The notes beneath the pieces are model-generated. The model searched no databases. It was not told the DNA's origin and saw nothing but the letters and a program-made list of their open reading frames with translations. DNA of 64,000 bases, taken from contig JANAVB010042220.1 of NCBI GenBank assembly GCA_029216955.1, forward strand, positions 15,359,299 through 15,423,298. Reading direction: 5' to 3'. The translations under genes were made by a program, and so were the position numbers. Within the stretch, counting starts at the first letter, position 1. Every line of letters begins with the position of its first letter. This document shows, one piece after another, positions 52,992-63,920 of this stretch. The stretch comes from Iris pallida. Lineage: Eukaryota > Streptophyta > Magnoliopsida > Asparagales > Iridaceae.

Positions 52992-55825
52992 TGTCACTTC
53001 CCGTTCCCAGAATACATATTTATTTAATATTTATCATGTATTATTCTGTATTTAAATTCCTTTAATTTTATGTTAATTAATTTCCTGTAATTTTATTTCT
53101 GTATTTTACTTTTTGCTTTTATACTCTGCTTTAGCTTTGCTTTGGGTTCGGCTTGGATTAGTTTAATTATATTGGTTTATCATGAACCGAAACAAACCCT
53201 CACCTACCACTACCCCTTCATTTAAAGTCATCCCCTTTCTCTCTCTTCATTTACTTCACCATTACTCTTCTTACTCTTCTTCTTCCTCCATTACTCTCCC
53301 ACCCACCCATTTGGAGAGGCAAGTACTTGCACACCATGAGGGATTTCATGCATCCCTATTTATTTTTAGTCCATGTTGTTCATCTTCTCTTCCTCTACAA
53401 GTTTAGGTCTTGAAGTTCTTATTTCTATGGATGGTTGGGTGTAGATCTAAGTTTTAAGTTTTGGTTTTTATATGGATTTTATGGTTTTGATCTATCAAAC
53501 TTTGTTGTTTTCGAAAATAAGTGGTTCCATGATGTAGAGAATTTAATTCTACCAAAGTTGGCCTTTGAAAAGTTAGATTTGACTTGTTTTGTGGAAGTTA
53601 TGGCCAAAAGTATTTTTGTTCATTTCTATGTTCATCTGCAGCATAAGGCACATGTCGCAATTGGCCGCATATAGTGTCGCAAATGAGTCGCATAAGGCAC
53701 ATATCGCAGTAGGCCGCATATGGTGTCGCGAATGAGCCGTATAAGGCACATGTCGCAGTTGGCCGCATATGGTGTCGCGAATGAGCCGCATAAGGCACAT
53801 GTCGCAGTTGGCCGCATATGGTGTCGCAATGGGCCCGTGAGGCACATGTTGTAGTAGACCACATATGGTGTCACGAATGAGCCGCATAAGGCACATGTCG
53901 CAGTAGGCCGCATATGGTGTCGCGTTTGGGCCGCATAAGCTGCATGTCGCAGTAGGCCGCATATGGTTCGCGGTAGGGCCGCATAGGCCGCATGTCGCAG
54001 TTGAGCCGCATATGGTGTCGCGGTTGGGCCGCATAGGCCGTATGTCGCAGTTGAGCCGCATATGGTCGCAGTTGGGCCGCATATGCCGCATGAGCCACAT
54101 GTCGTAGTTGGTCCGCACTGCATGTCGCAGAATAGGCCGCATAATGCCTATCTTGGTTGTTTCTGACTGTTATATGTCCTATTTTGACTGAATTGTGGCT
54201 AGAATTTCTTCTAACTCCCAACATGAAAGTTGTAGATCTTTTTCTTGGCTTCAAGAATATGTTACCAACTATTTTATACTAGTTATAGACTCGACCATGC
54301 TTAATACTAATTTGACTTTCATGCCTTGTCACGAATTGACCCCGACTATTACTTTGACTAATAATTGATCATGCGTTCCTAGTTGGAACTAAGAGACTGG
54401 CTAATCGTCTTATTGAATTGAATGAATGAGACACGTTCATATTAACTATGAACTATTATAATCGATTGGCCGATCCAGAATATTGACATACAGGCACATG
54501 CATGCTTCAATTTATTTATTTAGTTTCTACAAAAGTAGCATGTGTACTTGATGATCAAGGCATGATTATTCCGTGGTTAGTTTTGATTGTTGCATTACGC
54601 TATGTAAGACCTACAATCTAACCGCACGGGTATCGTTGTAGAGTTGGGCATATCGTACTTGTACGGAAGTACTCATTCTGAATGATCATGATACACGGTA
54701 TATAATTTCACTCAACGTAGAGACTACTAAGTTAAATAAAATAATGATTGCATGGAGAATGGATTCCCGAGTTCTTACATGGCAGCCCTCTTTGAGACTA
54801 TTAAGTGCCCGACAGGCCGGCTGGTTTCTACAGATACTACAATCTGCCACACGGGCAGGGAGTGGTATCTGCTTATAATTATTTATTGTATATTGTATAT
54901 GATGACGGGCGTCCCGCTGGGACTCTTCTAATTTATGATTGGCACAATTGATTGACTGGATAGACAAGCCTTGCTTGTACAAGTAAGAATTGAGGAATCC
55001 TTATTGCATATTTCCAGGATAACTTGGAACTCACAATAGCAAGCCATAGAAGTTGAATGGCCGTTTAAATTGATTTGTTTGTGTACTATACCTACTCTGT
55101 TAGTTAACTAAGATGACCAGAATGTCAGGACATGATGGGCCAATTTCTGTTCTTGTTTGGTTGGGAGGTTGGTTCGAAGTGTCGTGATGTTATGTGAATC
55201 CTAGTAGCAAGCAGAGATCTATATATCGTATTCTCTTATTACTGGTTTAATTCATCATAACGTGCTTCCTTGCGGTACTTGCTATTAGAGGTCTAACCTT
55301 TCTGGTTTTGTATGGCCAGATTTAGAGCCGGTTCCCGAGGACTCAGCTTACTCTACCTCCAAGATGGTCAATACTAGAGGGATGATCGCAGGAGGACTCA
55401 AGTGGGTTCCTTACTTCCCCGTTCGTTTTGTTACTTACTTTATATTTTGCTGTTTGGCACCGACATGTTAATCAAATTGTCTTGTACTTACTTTACATAA
55501 TTATAATTAAGTCAGACTGCAGCTGATAACAATTTGTATACTTTACTACATCATCTGGCTATGTTTTGTAAAGCCAGATCTCAAGACATTTTGACTGAGC
55601 GTTTGGATGCTTTACTGCTTTATCTCACATGTTCTCTATTACTGTTTCTTGTTTGAAGGATTGAGACAATAGATATGAAGTAACCATAGTAAGACTTTCA
55701 AGTAGTATGCACCCCCTCGTCTTTTAGACAACATTGATCGTATTATACGGTATTCATCTACCCGTAATACGTAGATGGCTGATTCATTCCCCCGCTCTCC
55801 AGTATTCTGGTTCTGGGGCGTGACA
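52992..55825 (+). repeat. 3' LTR of the gypsy element (2,834 bp)
   Basis: Same ends as the 5' LTR (TGTCACTTCCCGTTCCC; CTGGGGCGTGACA). Differs from it by scattered substitutions and small indels, including a shorter minisatellite. Confidence 0.94.
53632..54145. repeat. 49-bp minisatellite in the 3' LTR
   Basis: The same GGCCGCATATGGTGTCGCGA ... CATAAGGCACATGTCGCAGT unit as in the 5' LTR, about 10 copies. Long minus-strand frames here are repeat translations. Confidence 0.93.
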
Positions 55826-57145
55826 CCCTCCTAGAGGACGTCGGAGAGGATCGAGAAAACGGGAGAGGGAGATCGGGACTCACCGGGGAAGAAGACCGCG
55901 CGGGCAGCACGCTCGAAGCTGACCACCGCAGGATCAGCTGGAGGGATCCCAGCGCGGCGGAGAGGCTGATGTGGACGGGGCTCTGTTCTCCGGTGGAGGC
56001 ATCTTTTCCTCGGGCGGCGGTCGCGTCCTGCGGCTCGAGGGGGTCGCCGATGCGGAGTGGCGGCGGCGGATCGGGACTACCGCGAGTTCGGCGAAGGCTC
56101 AGATGAGGTTTTATTTTTCTTCCCTGGTGTTCTCTGGTTGTTGTGGGAACGGTTGATGGCGGTGATGGCCAGGAGTTCGTGGTAGGGAGGTGGTTCGTCT
56201 GGAGAGTGGTGGTGATGATGAGGGTTTTGGGGATGGTGGTCGGCCGTGCTAGAGTGGAGCGGCGAAGCTCTGTGGTACCGACGGTGGGGTATGGTGGTCC
56301 GACGATAGGGTGGCCCCGTCCTGCTTGACATGGCCCAGAGGAGGGTCAGGTGGCGGCGTCGAGGTAGGGGTGGTTGGGCTCGGCAAAGATGGTGGTACTG
56401 GCGAACAGTGGCAGCGAGGCCATTGTGGATGGTTGTTGATGGAGGCGGAAGGGATGTGCGATCGTCGGCTTTGGCAGGATGAGGCGGTGGCGGATGAGGC
56501 GGTGGCGACGGGGCGAGGATGGCTGTCGGGGGCAGCAATGTTTAGGGGTAGGAATTCTGATAGTGTCAGGGGTGTGTCCGGCACGAGAAATTGATGTATT
56601 ATAAAAGTTGGAATAAGATTTTGGATGGTCACAGCCACGATGCACGCACTATTATGGATGGTGGAGAATTTTATGGATGAGTACCTCTCCTTATATAGGA
56701 GGTGGGAATTTCCAGTTGGATAAGGACTTGTAATGAAACCCTGATAATAATTCCATCTTTTTATTTAAATCGATTTAGAAATTAATCAATCAAATCCAAT
56801 TCAATCTAGATAACTTCCTTTAATTTAATACCTATTTAAAATAAAATCTTTTCCAAATTTAAATTATCAAAATAATTCAAATATTATAAAACAAACTTTT
56901 AAATATCTTTTTTTTCATAAATAAATATAACATTAATTAATTTTGAAAATCAAGATTACTTAAATATTAAATCATAAAATAGCTTTTATAAATCAAAATA
57001 TATTAATAAACAAATTTTTAATTTCGCAAAATATTTGGAATATATTTCATATAAAACACAATTTCCAAGTCACTACTTATTTTTAAATGACGAACAAAAT
57101 ACTCTTTTATAAAAATATTTATCACATTTATTTGAACATGTACTT
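55826..57145 (-). mobile_element. Minus-strand LTR, continuation right of the gypsy insertion
   Basis: GC-rich to about 56560, then AT-rich. On the minus strand CTATATAAGG (56690-56699) is a good TATA box, with the GC-rich part downstream, as in an LTR transcribed leftward. The sequence on both sides of the insertion (44750-44938 and 55826-56000) is of the same GC-rich kind and the near duplication CCCTA/CCCTC marks the insertion point. The right limit is uncertain. Frames at 56077-56645 are low-complexity Pro/His-rich and not called. Confidence 0.42.
56690..56699 (-). promoter_or_regulatory. TATA box of the minus-strand LTR
   Basis: CTATATAAGG on the minus strand, flanked by CACCTC and AGAGG. 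Confidence 0.45.
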
Positions 57146-57547
57146 TCCTATATAAAATAAGATTTATAATAAAAATGTTTTTCTAAAATACTCGACACAT
57201 ATTCGCACTCGTCGAGCAAATACGAAACATAAACTCGTACGCTACGCAAATACAAAAATGCGAACTCGTATGCGATGTGCAGATACGAAGTACAACATAA
57301 ATACAACAGAGGAAGAACCTTCGATCTCACGAAGAGTTCTGAGTTGTCTGATTTGTGCATCAAAAGCGCATGAGCTCCCTGATGTTGATGTCAGAAGAAC
57401 GTTCTTCACAGCGTCAAAATCGCCAATGCCGATTCTGGAAAAGCTGCTCAGCCAAACTTCTGCAGTTCTGCAGAAACAACAAAGAAGAAGTGTTTTAAAT
57501 CAGAAGTATTATCAGATGCGTATTAAACGCTAACTAAAAATAGACCA
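57146..57547. other. Unassigned sequence before the TTTACGC region
   Basis: Contains repeated short words around AATACGAA and CGAACTCGTA (57190-57290). The frame at 57258-57533 has no recognisable content. Confidence 0.35.
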
Positions 57548-57825
57548 GCAAGGCTTTTACGCCGGTGATTCAACAAGGCTTTTACACCAGCAATCAGCAA
57601 GGCTTTTACGCCGATGATTCAACAAGGCTTTTACGCCGATGATTCAACAAGGCTTTTACGCCAGTGCTTCGACAAGGCTTTTACGCCAGTGCTTCAGCAA
57701 GGCTTTTACGCCAGTGCTTCAGCAAGGTTTTTTCACCAGTGATTCAGCTAGGTCTTTTACGCCAGCAATTAGCAAGGTTTTTACGCCAGTATTTCAGCGA
57801 GTTTTTACGCTCGTCAAGAATTTAC
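57548..57825. repeat. TTTTACGCC minisatellite, about 25-28-bp unit
   Basis: About ten units of AAGGCTTTTACGCCAGTGCT then TCAGC, with variants GATGATTCAAC and ACC for GCC. In most units GGC and GCC flank TTTTAC, so each can form a small hairpin. A variant AAGGTTTTTTCACCAG keeps pairing with GGT and ACC. Confidence 0.88.
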
Positions 57826-58247
57826 ATTCATAAAGTAGATGTGTTCAACGAAAAGTTCGAAAGACTGATATTTACTTACGATCGGATTTACCATTTGAGT
57901 CGAATGGTTTGGCTCTAATGGTGGTTGAATCTGCGTCTAAAGACTGGGCGTACAAAAGAACACTGTGGGAAAGCTCCGCCATTGTCACTTGTTGTAGAAC
58001 AACATTACAGAAAGTTATATTCAGTGGAATGAGTACGAGAATATGTGAAACATTCTTGGCTATTTATAAAGGCTGAAAAACTGTTGGGAAGAGTCTATTT
58101 CGGGGGAAGATCCTATTTAAAGGCTCTCGTGACCACAAGACAGATGCCACGTGTTGGTTTGTTTCTCGGGAATAAACAACCATAGAAACAGTCAAATAAG
58201 TGTTGAACAGTTCTACCAACAGATGAGATAGTCATCAAAATTTTATT
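57826..58247. other. Unassigned sequence with a TATA-like box
   Basis: No gene recognised. GGCTATTTATAAAGGCTG at 58059-58076 resembles a plus-strand TATA box. Confidence 0.35.
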
Positions 58248-58553
58248 TTATAAGGGGAAGTGGACCCCTACATATAAGAGAGTCACAATACATGGAATTT
58301 TATTTCCCCTCCCTTCGTTGGACTGACGAAGAGAGGCACCTAACTCACGCATGTTGTGAATCCCGGAGCGGCGCATCAGATTAAGAAATGCTTCGGCATC
58401 TCCTGGCCCTTCGTATGCAGTTGGAGGACCACCATCAATGCGACTAAAGACTGCAGGAGTTACTCCAAAACACTCTAAAAGGTTACACGCTCGCTCGAAA
58501 TCAAGCCTTGAGCCGGAAGCCTCTTCATTATTAATCTCCTTCTTGGACGCCAT
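58248..58553 (-). CDS. Small unknown protein, 101 residues
   Basis: Intact minus-strand frame from ATG at 58553 to TAA at 58248: MASKKEINNEEASGSRLDFE, then CNLLECFGVTPAVF, PPTAYEGPGDAEAFLNLM and RSGIHNMRELGASLRQSN. I do not recognise the family. A TATA box, TATAAATA (58595-58604, minus), is about 45 bp upstream of the ATG. Mixed, non-repetitive composition sets it apart from the flanking TTTACGC repeats. It could be a gene of the element that brought the region, or a chance frame. Confidence 0.4.
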   Translation of the reverse strand: MASKKEINNEEASGSRLDFERACNLLECFGVTPAVFSRIDGGPPTAYEGPGDAEAFLNLMRRSGIHNMRELGASLRQSNEGRGNKIPCIVTLLYVGVHFPL

Positions 58554-58594
58554 GTCACTATGGAGATGAATGACGAGAGTGAAGAATTTCTCCT

Positions 58595-58604
58595 TATTTA
58601 TACG
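58595..58604 (-). promoter_or_regulatory. TATA box upstream of the 101-residue frame
   Basis: Minus strand CGTATAAATAAGG, about 45 bp upstream of the ATG. Confidence 0.4.
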
Positions 58605-58739
58605 GTTAAATCGGCTCTTCATATTCCTCATTGGAAACGGTTCATTATAAATGCAAAACTCGGGGAAGCGAAAAGGCATTTGAGAGTTTCGAAAAAGGAA
58701 ATTCATTGTGACAAATAAGTGTTGACCGACACTGTTGGA

Positions 58740-59590
58740 CATTACGCCGACTGTTGGACATCCTCGCTTTTACGCGGATGGCTGTTGTGTATCCCAAATT
58801 TTATGCTGGCAGGTCAAATCTCAATTTTTACGCTTCTGTTCAAAGTGTTTCAAATTTTGGAGATATTTGAAAACTTTGAAGGGGGTCTTGTAGGAGCGTA
58901 AAAAGTTCTTCAAAGCAAGAGTCATCTCATTCATAAATCATTGGTTTTCTACACCAAGCAAGAGCGGATAATCTCTTTTATGCCTAAGCAGGCTGATCAT
59001 TTTACGCTTGGGTCCACACCGATGGTTTTACGCCAAGGACAGAGCAGCCTCTTTTACGCTGGACAAAGCTGTCAAATCTCTCATTTAATGCAAACTCTGA
59101 CATGAAGATATTAATGATGGCATTTACCACAGAATTCAATGGGATTTGTCTTATACAAAGACCATTGTTCGTTTACGGGGGATCGAGCTACTTTACGCTC
59201 ACTATATGGTTTCTTTTACGCACGGAGTTCTACATGAGTTTTTACGCTCATAAAACAATGTGTGCATAAAGTCTATTTGAGCCATTTTACGCTCAAGGTT
59301 ATTCAATAACCACTTTACGCTGGAAACCTATGACAGAGCTATTTTACGCTCATCTTACTGCTTTACGCCCAGAGGATGTTGGAGCTATTTTACGCCCTAT
59401 TCTTTCTGGCCAGTATGGAACGTGGTTTGCCTACATGGCCTTCATGCCTATATTTCGAAGAACGTGTGTACATGCATCCTATTCTCACTGAAATGATGGG
59501 ACGCGTGTCAACGTATGCAAAGGATGACTCTGATCATGGTGGCAGTTGTTAGCGTAAAGACAGATTTTGGTGTCTTTTTACGCACAGAAG
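58740..59590. repeat. Dispersed TTTTACGC hairpin motifs
   Basis: About 14 exact TTTACGC heptamers spaced 17-110 bp apart. Many have complementary flanks that differ from copy to copy: CATCC...GGATG (58762), TGG...CCA (59015), CAGC...GCTG (59045), GAGC...GCTC (59188, 59337), ATGAG...CTCAT (59233), TTGAGC...GCTCAA (59278). A larger inverted pair, AGCGTAAAGACA and TGTCTTTTTACGC, spans 59550-59583. Confidence 0.8.
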
Positions 59591-59965
59591 CCCCAGTCTA
59601 TAAAGACTCATTTTTCTCGGACAGAGAGAGAACATGGGAGAATACAGAGATCAGGACTTCGAGATTTTGATCCTCCAGAGCATTGTTCTTCAAATTTTCT
59701 TTTAGAACAGAGTGAAGCAAAGCAGGAAAGCATTCGGCCTCACCATCAGTGCCCAAGTGCGTCGATACCTTTCTGGTGACTTAGTTCTTCCAAGTTGTTC
59801 TACTTCAAGCAGTGATCTTCATCATCATCATATGGTCCAAGGAACAAAGTGATCATTTACGAATCAGACTTCCATAGCAATACTTTCCCAGAATCAAATT
59901 TGTACTTCTTGTACTTTTTCTCGTTTTATTTTCAAATCCAACCTTTTGTTTGGCAATTTTGTTAA
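59591..59965 (+). other. Possible transcription start region and short sequence of unknown origin
   Basis: CTATAAAGACTCA at 59597-59609 resembles a TATA box. The following 300 bp have no frame longer than about 70 codons that I can assign. It abuts the broken integrase at 59966. Confidence 0.35.
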
Positions 59966-60342
59966 GTGAAACAGAAGTCTATAGTGATATGCTCCCATTT
60001 CCACTCCAGTATGGGAAGTGGTTGGAGCAGTCCTGCAGACCTTTGATGCTCAGCCTTGACTTGCTGACACATGAAGCACTTAGCTACAAAGTGGGCTATC
60101 TCTCGCTTCATTCTATGCCACCAGAAATGCTGTTTCAAGTCTCTGTACATCTTCGTGCATCCTGGGTGAATAGAATATGTTGAACTGTGTGCCTCCGTCA
60201 TCAGCTCCTGACGAAGCTCTCCATTGGAAACATAGAGGCGATCTCCATACCTCAGAGTCCCATCCTCATAAATGTGCAGTCCTATCTGCATATCGGCTTC
60301 TGTCCTTTGTCGAAGTCGCTGAAATCTGGCATCTATCGGCAA
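59966..60342 (-). pseudogene. Integrase N-terminal fragment
   Basis: Zinc-binding HHCC module: HSSTYSIHPGCTKMYRDLKQ, HFVAKCFMCQQVKAEHQ, then GLLQPLPILEWKWEHITIDF, where the catalytic core should begin. The sequence diverges from the family right there. Confidence 0.88.
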
Positions 60343-60459
60343 TGTAGATCTGATCCTCTATGCTAACAAAGACTGCACTTGTAGACTAGCCAACTGGCCA
60401 TATGCCCCTGGTAGTATCATTTCGATCCCCAACTCTCGTAGCTCCTCCAGAAGATGGGG

Positions 60460-60861
60460 CTAAGTTGTCAACATGTATACCATAGGCCTCCTGCTCAAAG
60501 CATCCGCTACAACGTTAGCTTTTCCTGGATGATACTGCAGCTCGATCTCAAAGTCCTTCATTAACTCCAACCACCATCTCTGTCTTAAATTCAGATCCTT
60601 CTGTGCATAGACGTACTTTAAGCTCTTATGGTCCGTAAATATCTCTACCCTTTCTCCATACAAGTAGTGTCTCCAAAGCTTCAGGGCAAAGATAACCGTG
60701 GCAAGCTTCAAGTTGTGGGTTGGATAATTCTTCTCATGAACCTTCAGCTGCCTTGAAGAATAGGCTACTACCTTTCCGTGTTGCATCAAAATGTATCCCA
60801 ATCCCTTTTCGGATGCATCAATGTAGATCACGAACCCTTCCGATCCAGATGGTATAGTCAA
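60460..60861 (-). pseudogene. RNase H of the minus-strand gypsy element
   Basis: [60 protein letters not shown] and [18 protein letters not shown]. Stop at 60460. The frame differs from the RT part upstream because of an indel near 60870. Confidence 0.9.
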
Positions 60862-61844
60862 ATAGGTGCTGAGGTAAGACGCTTCTTCAGCTCATCGAAT
60901 GCCGCCTGGCATTCCTCTGTCCGGATAAACTCTTGGTCCTTGTGGGTCAAACAGGTCATCGGCTCAGCGATCCTCGCAAAGTTCTCTATGAACCTCCGGT
61001 AATATCCGACAAGTCCAAGAAAGCTTCTTACTTTCGAGACATCGGTAGGGGTCGGCCATGTCTCTACGGACAAGATCTTCGCTGGGTCCACATATATACC
61101 CTCCTTGAGATGACGTGTCAGAGAAAAGAGACACGGTCCAGAAAGAACTCACACTTGTTCAGCTTGGCATAAAGTATCTCGCACCTCAACGTCTCCAACA
61201 CAATCTGCAAATGCCTCTCGTGCTCCTCGTGGCTCTTCGAATACACCAATATGTCATCGATGAACACGACCACGAACTGATCCTGGTACTGGTGAAACAC
61301 CCTGTTCATCAGATTCATGAACACAGCGAGCGCATTAGTCAAACCAAAAGGCATCACCAGGAACTCTAGTGACCATAACGAGTCCTGAAGGCTATCTTGG
61401 AATGTCCTCCTGCCGCACCTTCACTTGATGGTAACCCGATCTCAAGTCGATCTTCGAAAACACTCTGGCTCCAATCAACTGGTCGAATGGGTCGTCGATC
61501 CGAGGAAAGGGGTACTTGTTCTTGATGGTCAATGCATTCAGGGCTCTATAATCAATGCACATTCGGACGGACCCATCCTTCTTTGGCACAAAAAAAATTG
61601 GGTCTCTCCAAGGTGAAGCACTCGGTCGGATGAATCCTATGGTCTACAACTTCTCCAGCTGAAGCTTCAACTCATTTAGCTCCTTATTCTCTAACCAGTA
61701 CATATTAGAAGAGACCGGTGCTTCTTCTGGTACCAACTCGATGGAAAACTCCACTTGTCTGTCAGGTGGGAGACCTGGCAACTCCTCCGAAAAGATGTAC
61801 TTAAACTCTGCAACAATCGACGGTGGTGCTATTTCCATCGCCAT
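60858..61844 (-). pseudogene. Reverse transcriptase of the minus-strand gypsy element
   Basis: FKYIFSEELPGLPPDRQVEF (near 61800), [58 protein letters not shown], the catalytic [13 protein letters not shown] (about 61245-61285), then FLGLVGYYRRFIENFA. Stops or frame changes near 61644, 61390, 61118 and 60870. Confidence 0.92.
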
Positions 61845-61896
61845 GTAGACACTGACGGGCTAGCCTACTCCTCGTTCTACGGTCCCTCTCATGAAC

Positions 61897-62250
61897 TCAA
61901 ACTCCAGACGATCTGGGGGTCTGAAGATGACGCCCCCCTTCCGGCACTCTAAGACGACATGATACTGGCTCAACCAGTCCATCTCCAACACAATGTTGAA
62001 GTTTGGCATAGAAAATAAAAAATCGAGCTCTTATCTCTCTTCCACATACAACCATAAAGCGCGTCCTACACGTGCTAGTGACTGGAATGATCCCTCCACC
62101 CGTAAGAATCCTCCAACTCTTGGGTAAGGGCGAGGTGGCTACTTTGTGCATAGCAAAAAAATACTAGATATAAAATAAGGTGGCTCCAGAATTGAACAAT
62201 GCAACAGCAGACAAAAATGTAACTAAGATAGTACCTGTGATCGCTACTCC
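61897..62250 (-). pseudogene. Protease region with Asp-to-Asn change
   Basis: The retropepsin motif reads ALFNSGATLFYI, with Asn (codon at 62191-62193) in place of the catalytic Asp. A stop follows shortly. Downstream, NIVLEMDWL and VVLECRKGGVIF (about 61950-62010) match the second half of the domain in another frame. Confidence 0.7.
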
Positions 62251-63766
62251 CTCTGGCTCCTCCTACTCCGGTGCCATAGCAAAGACCTGCCCTCTCCTCT
62301 GAGCCTCTGTCTGCTGACGGTACTGTGCCTCCTGTGGGGGCAGTGGTCCCCTCTGATATCCTGGTGCTCGCTGGGCTGCAATCGCCTGTGCTGGTGGCCT
62401 GGGTCCTGGTAGGGCTGGCCTAGGGGCCAACTGCTGAGCTCTGTCATTGTGATGTGGGCTGTTCATGGTCTGATGCTGTCTTGATCCGTACCTCAAGCAC
62501 TGGTTGAGCCTCTTTCTGCACTCCTTCTGAATGTGTCCCTTCTTGTCATAGTAGTGACAAGTCAGAAGCTCCCTCTGCTAGTACGGGGCGGCTCTCTGCT
62601 GTTGATGATAGGTCCCCAGACGTCTGGTCGGGCCTCCTGTCTGAACTCTGGCTGGTACGGCTGTCTGAGTAGGATGCCTCGTGCTCAACGGATCCCGGTT
62701 GATAGCTTCCTGGACTATGGCCTCAGCTAACACCTCATCATAGGTAGTCCTCGACTGTGCGCTCGTATACCTCTGAAGCTCCTTTGTCAGGCCGTGGTGG
62801 AACCTCGGGCCTTCTCCCTTTATCTGGTATAAGTAGTGCGTCGAACCGGCTGAGACGACTGCGTCATACTCATCCACGATCATGTTCCCCTGCTTGAGGT
62901 AGAGGAACTGATCGTAAAGAGCGTCGCGAATGGTAGCTGTGAAGTACTTCGCCTCAAAGTACTTAAGAAACTGCTCCCACGTCTTGTTCTTGTCGACTTT
63001 CTACTCCTTCGATTCCTACCAATGATGGGCGTTCCCCTCCAGCTGGGTCCTTACGACAATCATCCACAGGTCAGCAGGTAGCTGCGAGGCATCCAAGATC
63101 TTCTGTGTGCTGGCTATCCAATCTGATATCTCCTCCGAGCTCTCATTCCCTTGAAGGGCTTCAGGTTCATATAACGGTACCTCCAAACGCTGCCCACCTG
63201 ATGCTGGACTAGCTAGTGGTGCCGGTGCTGGAACTGTCATCCTCTCTAAGGTAGTCATCAGAGTCTGCCTTATGACCTCCGTCTGTTGCCACTGTTGCTG
63301 CATCATCATCTGGAAGAACTAGAACATCTGGGGCTGTCCCTTCGGCTGCGGCATCTGGGGCAGAATGGAGGCATGCACATCTGCTGTAGGTATGCTCCCT
63401 GCGGCATCTGGGGAGGATTATGTGCATAGGGCACCTGCAGCTGGTACGCTCCCTGCAACATCTGGAAGGGAAGGGAGGTGGTGGAGGCAAAGTGTTCTCA
63501 ACCTGTCGTATCGGCGTCTGTGATATCTGGCCCTCCTGGTACATCGGTGTCGGCTGTGGTGTGAACCCCACATGAATGAATGGAGTCGTCAGAACGGTCT
63601 GAACTCGTCTGGGAGTCTGGATCTTTATAGGATCTGAAGTCCTATCGTTGCTGGGCTCGGTGTCGGATGCTGGGGCAGCACCAAAGCCCGTGCGTCCACT
63701 ACGCAAATGCATCTCTCTGAAAGACAAAATTCTATTACAAAAGGGACCGAATGAAGCAAGATGCAA
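62244..63766 (-). pseudogene. gag of the minus-strand gypsy element, disrupted
   Basis: Starts near MHLASFGPFCNR (63766), with Pro/Gln-rich and repetitive CCGCATCTG-like DNA around 63300-63480, then WQQTEVIRQTLMTTLERMTV and PEALQGNESSEEISDWIAST (63130-63290), FHHGLTKELQRYTSAQSRTT (about 62740-62800), and a degenerate zinc knuckle in which one Cys is replaced (CHYYDKKGHIQKEC, about 62510-62555). Several frame changes. Confidence 0.82.
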
Positions 63767-63920
63767 GGAAAATTAACAATAGAATACGAGTTGAGGTTCA
63801 AAGGCGATAATCACAAGTGGATGAGATCCTAACACTGCTAATCCTAATCGCAAGCTCGAATCGGTACAGTAACGTAACTGAAACGATAAACGAGACCTGT
63901 ATGGGCTACCACTAAAACCA

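Larger units (their letters stand above)
44939..55825 (+). mobile_element. Ty3/gypsy LTR retrotransposon (10.9 kb, both LTRs, degraded coding region)
   Basis: LTRs 44939-47844 and 52992-55825. Flanks CCCTA (44934-44938) and CCCTC (55826-55830) match at 4 of 5 positions, consistent with an aged 5-bp target duplication. Internal order gag, PR, RT, RNase H, IN with a chromodomain-like tail is the Ty3/gypsy order; the YKEQPVSILDRRE and STWEREDDIRSRYPYLF tail suggests a chromovirus (Tekay/Del-like). In the first 200 bp of the two LTRs I count about 8 substitutions, mostly transitions, so it is not recent. Confidence 0.93.
59966..63920 (-). mobile_element. Ty3/gypsy internal region (minus strand), truncated in integrase
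   Basis: Read right to left: gag, PR, RT, RNase H, then the N-terminal part of IN, ending abruptly near 59966 after the EWKWEHITIDF segment. The rest of IN and the 3' LTR are not adjacent. All domains carry stops or frameshifts. Related to, but distinct from, the plus-strand element: RT has the normal FIDD box and gag is different. Confidence 0.9.

Noticed and set aside
56077..56645. Pro/His-rich minus-strand frames of 94-153 codons
   Set aside because: Low-complexity, overlapping frames in a GC-rich LTR leader; no conserved motif.
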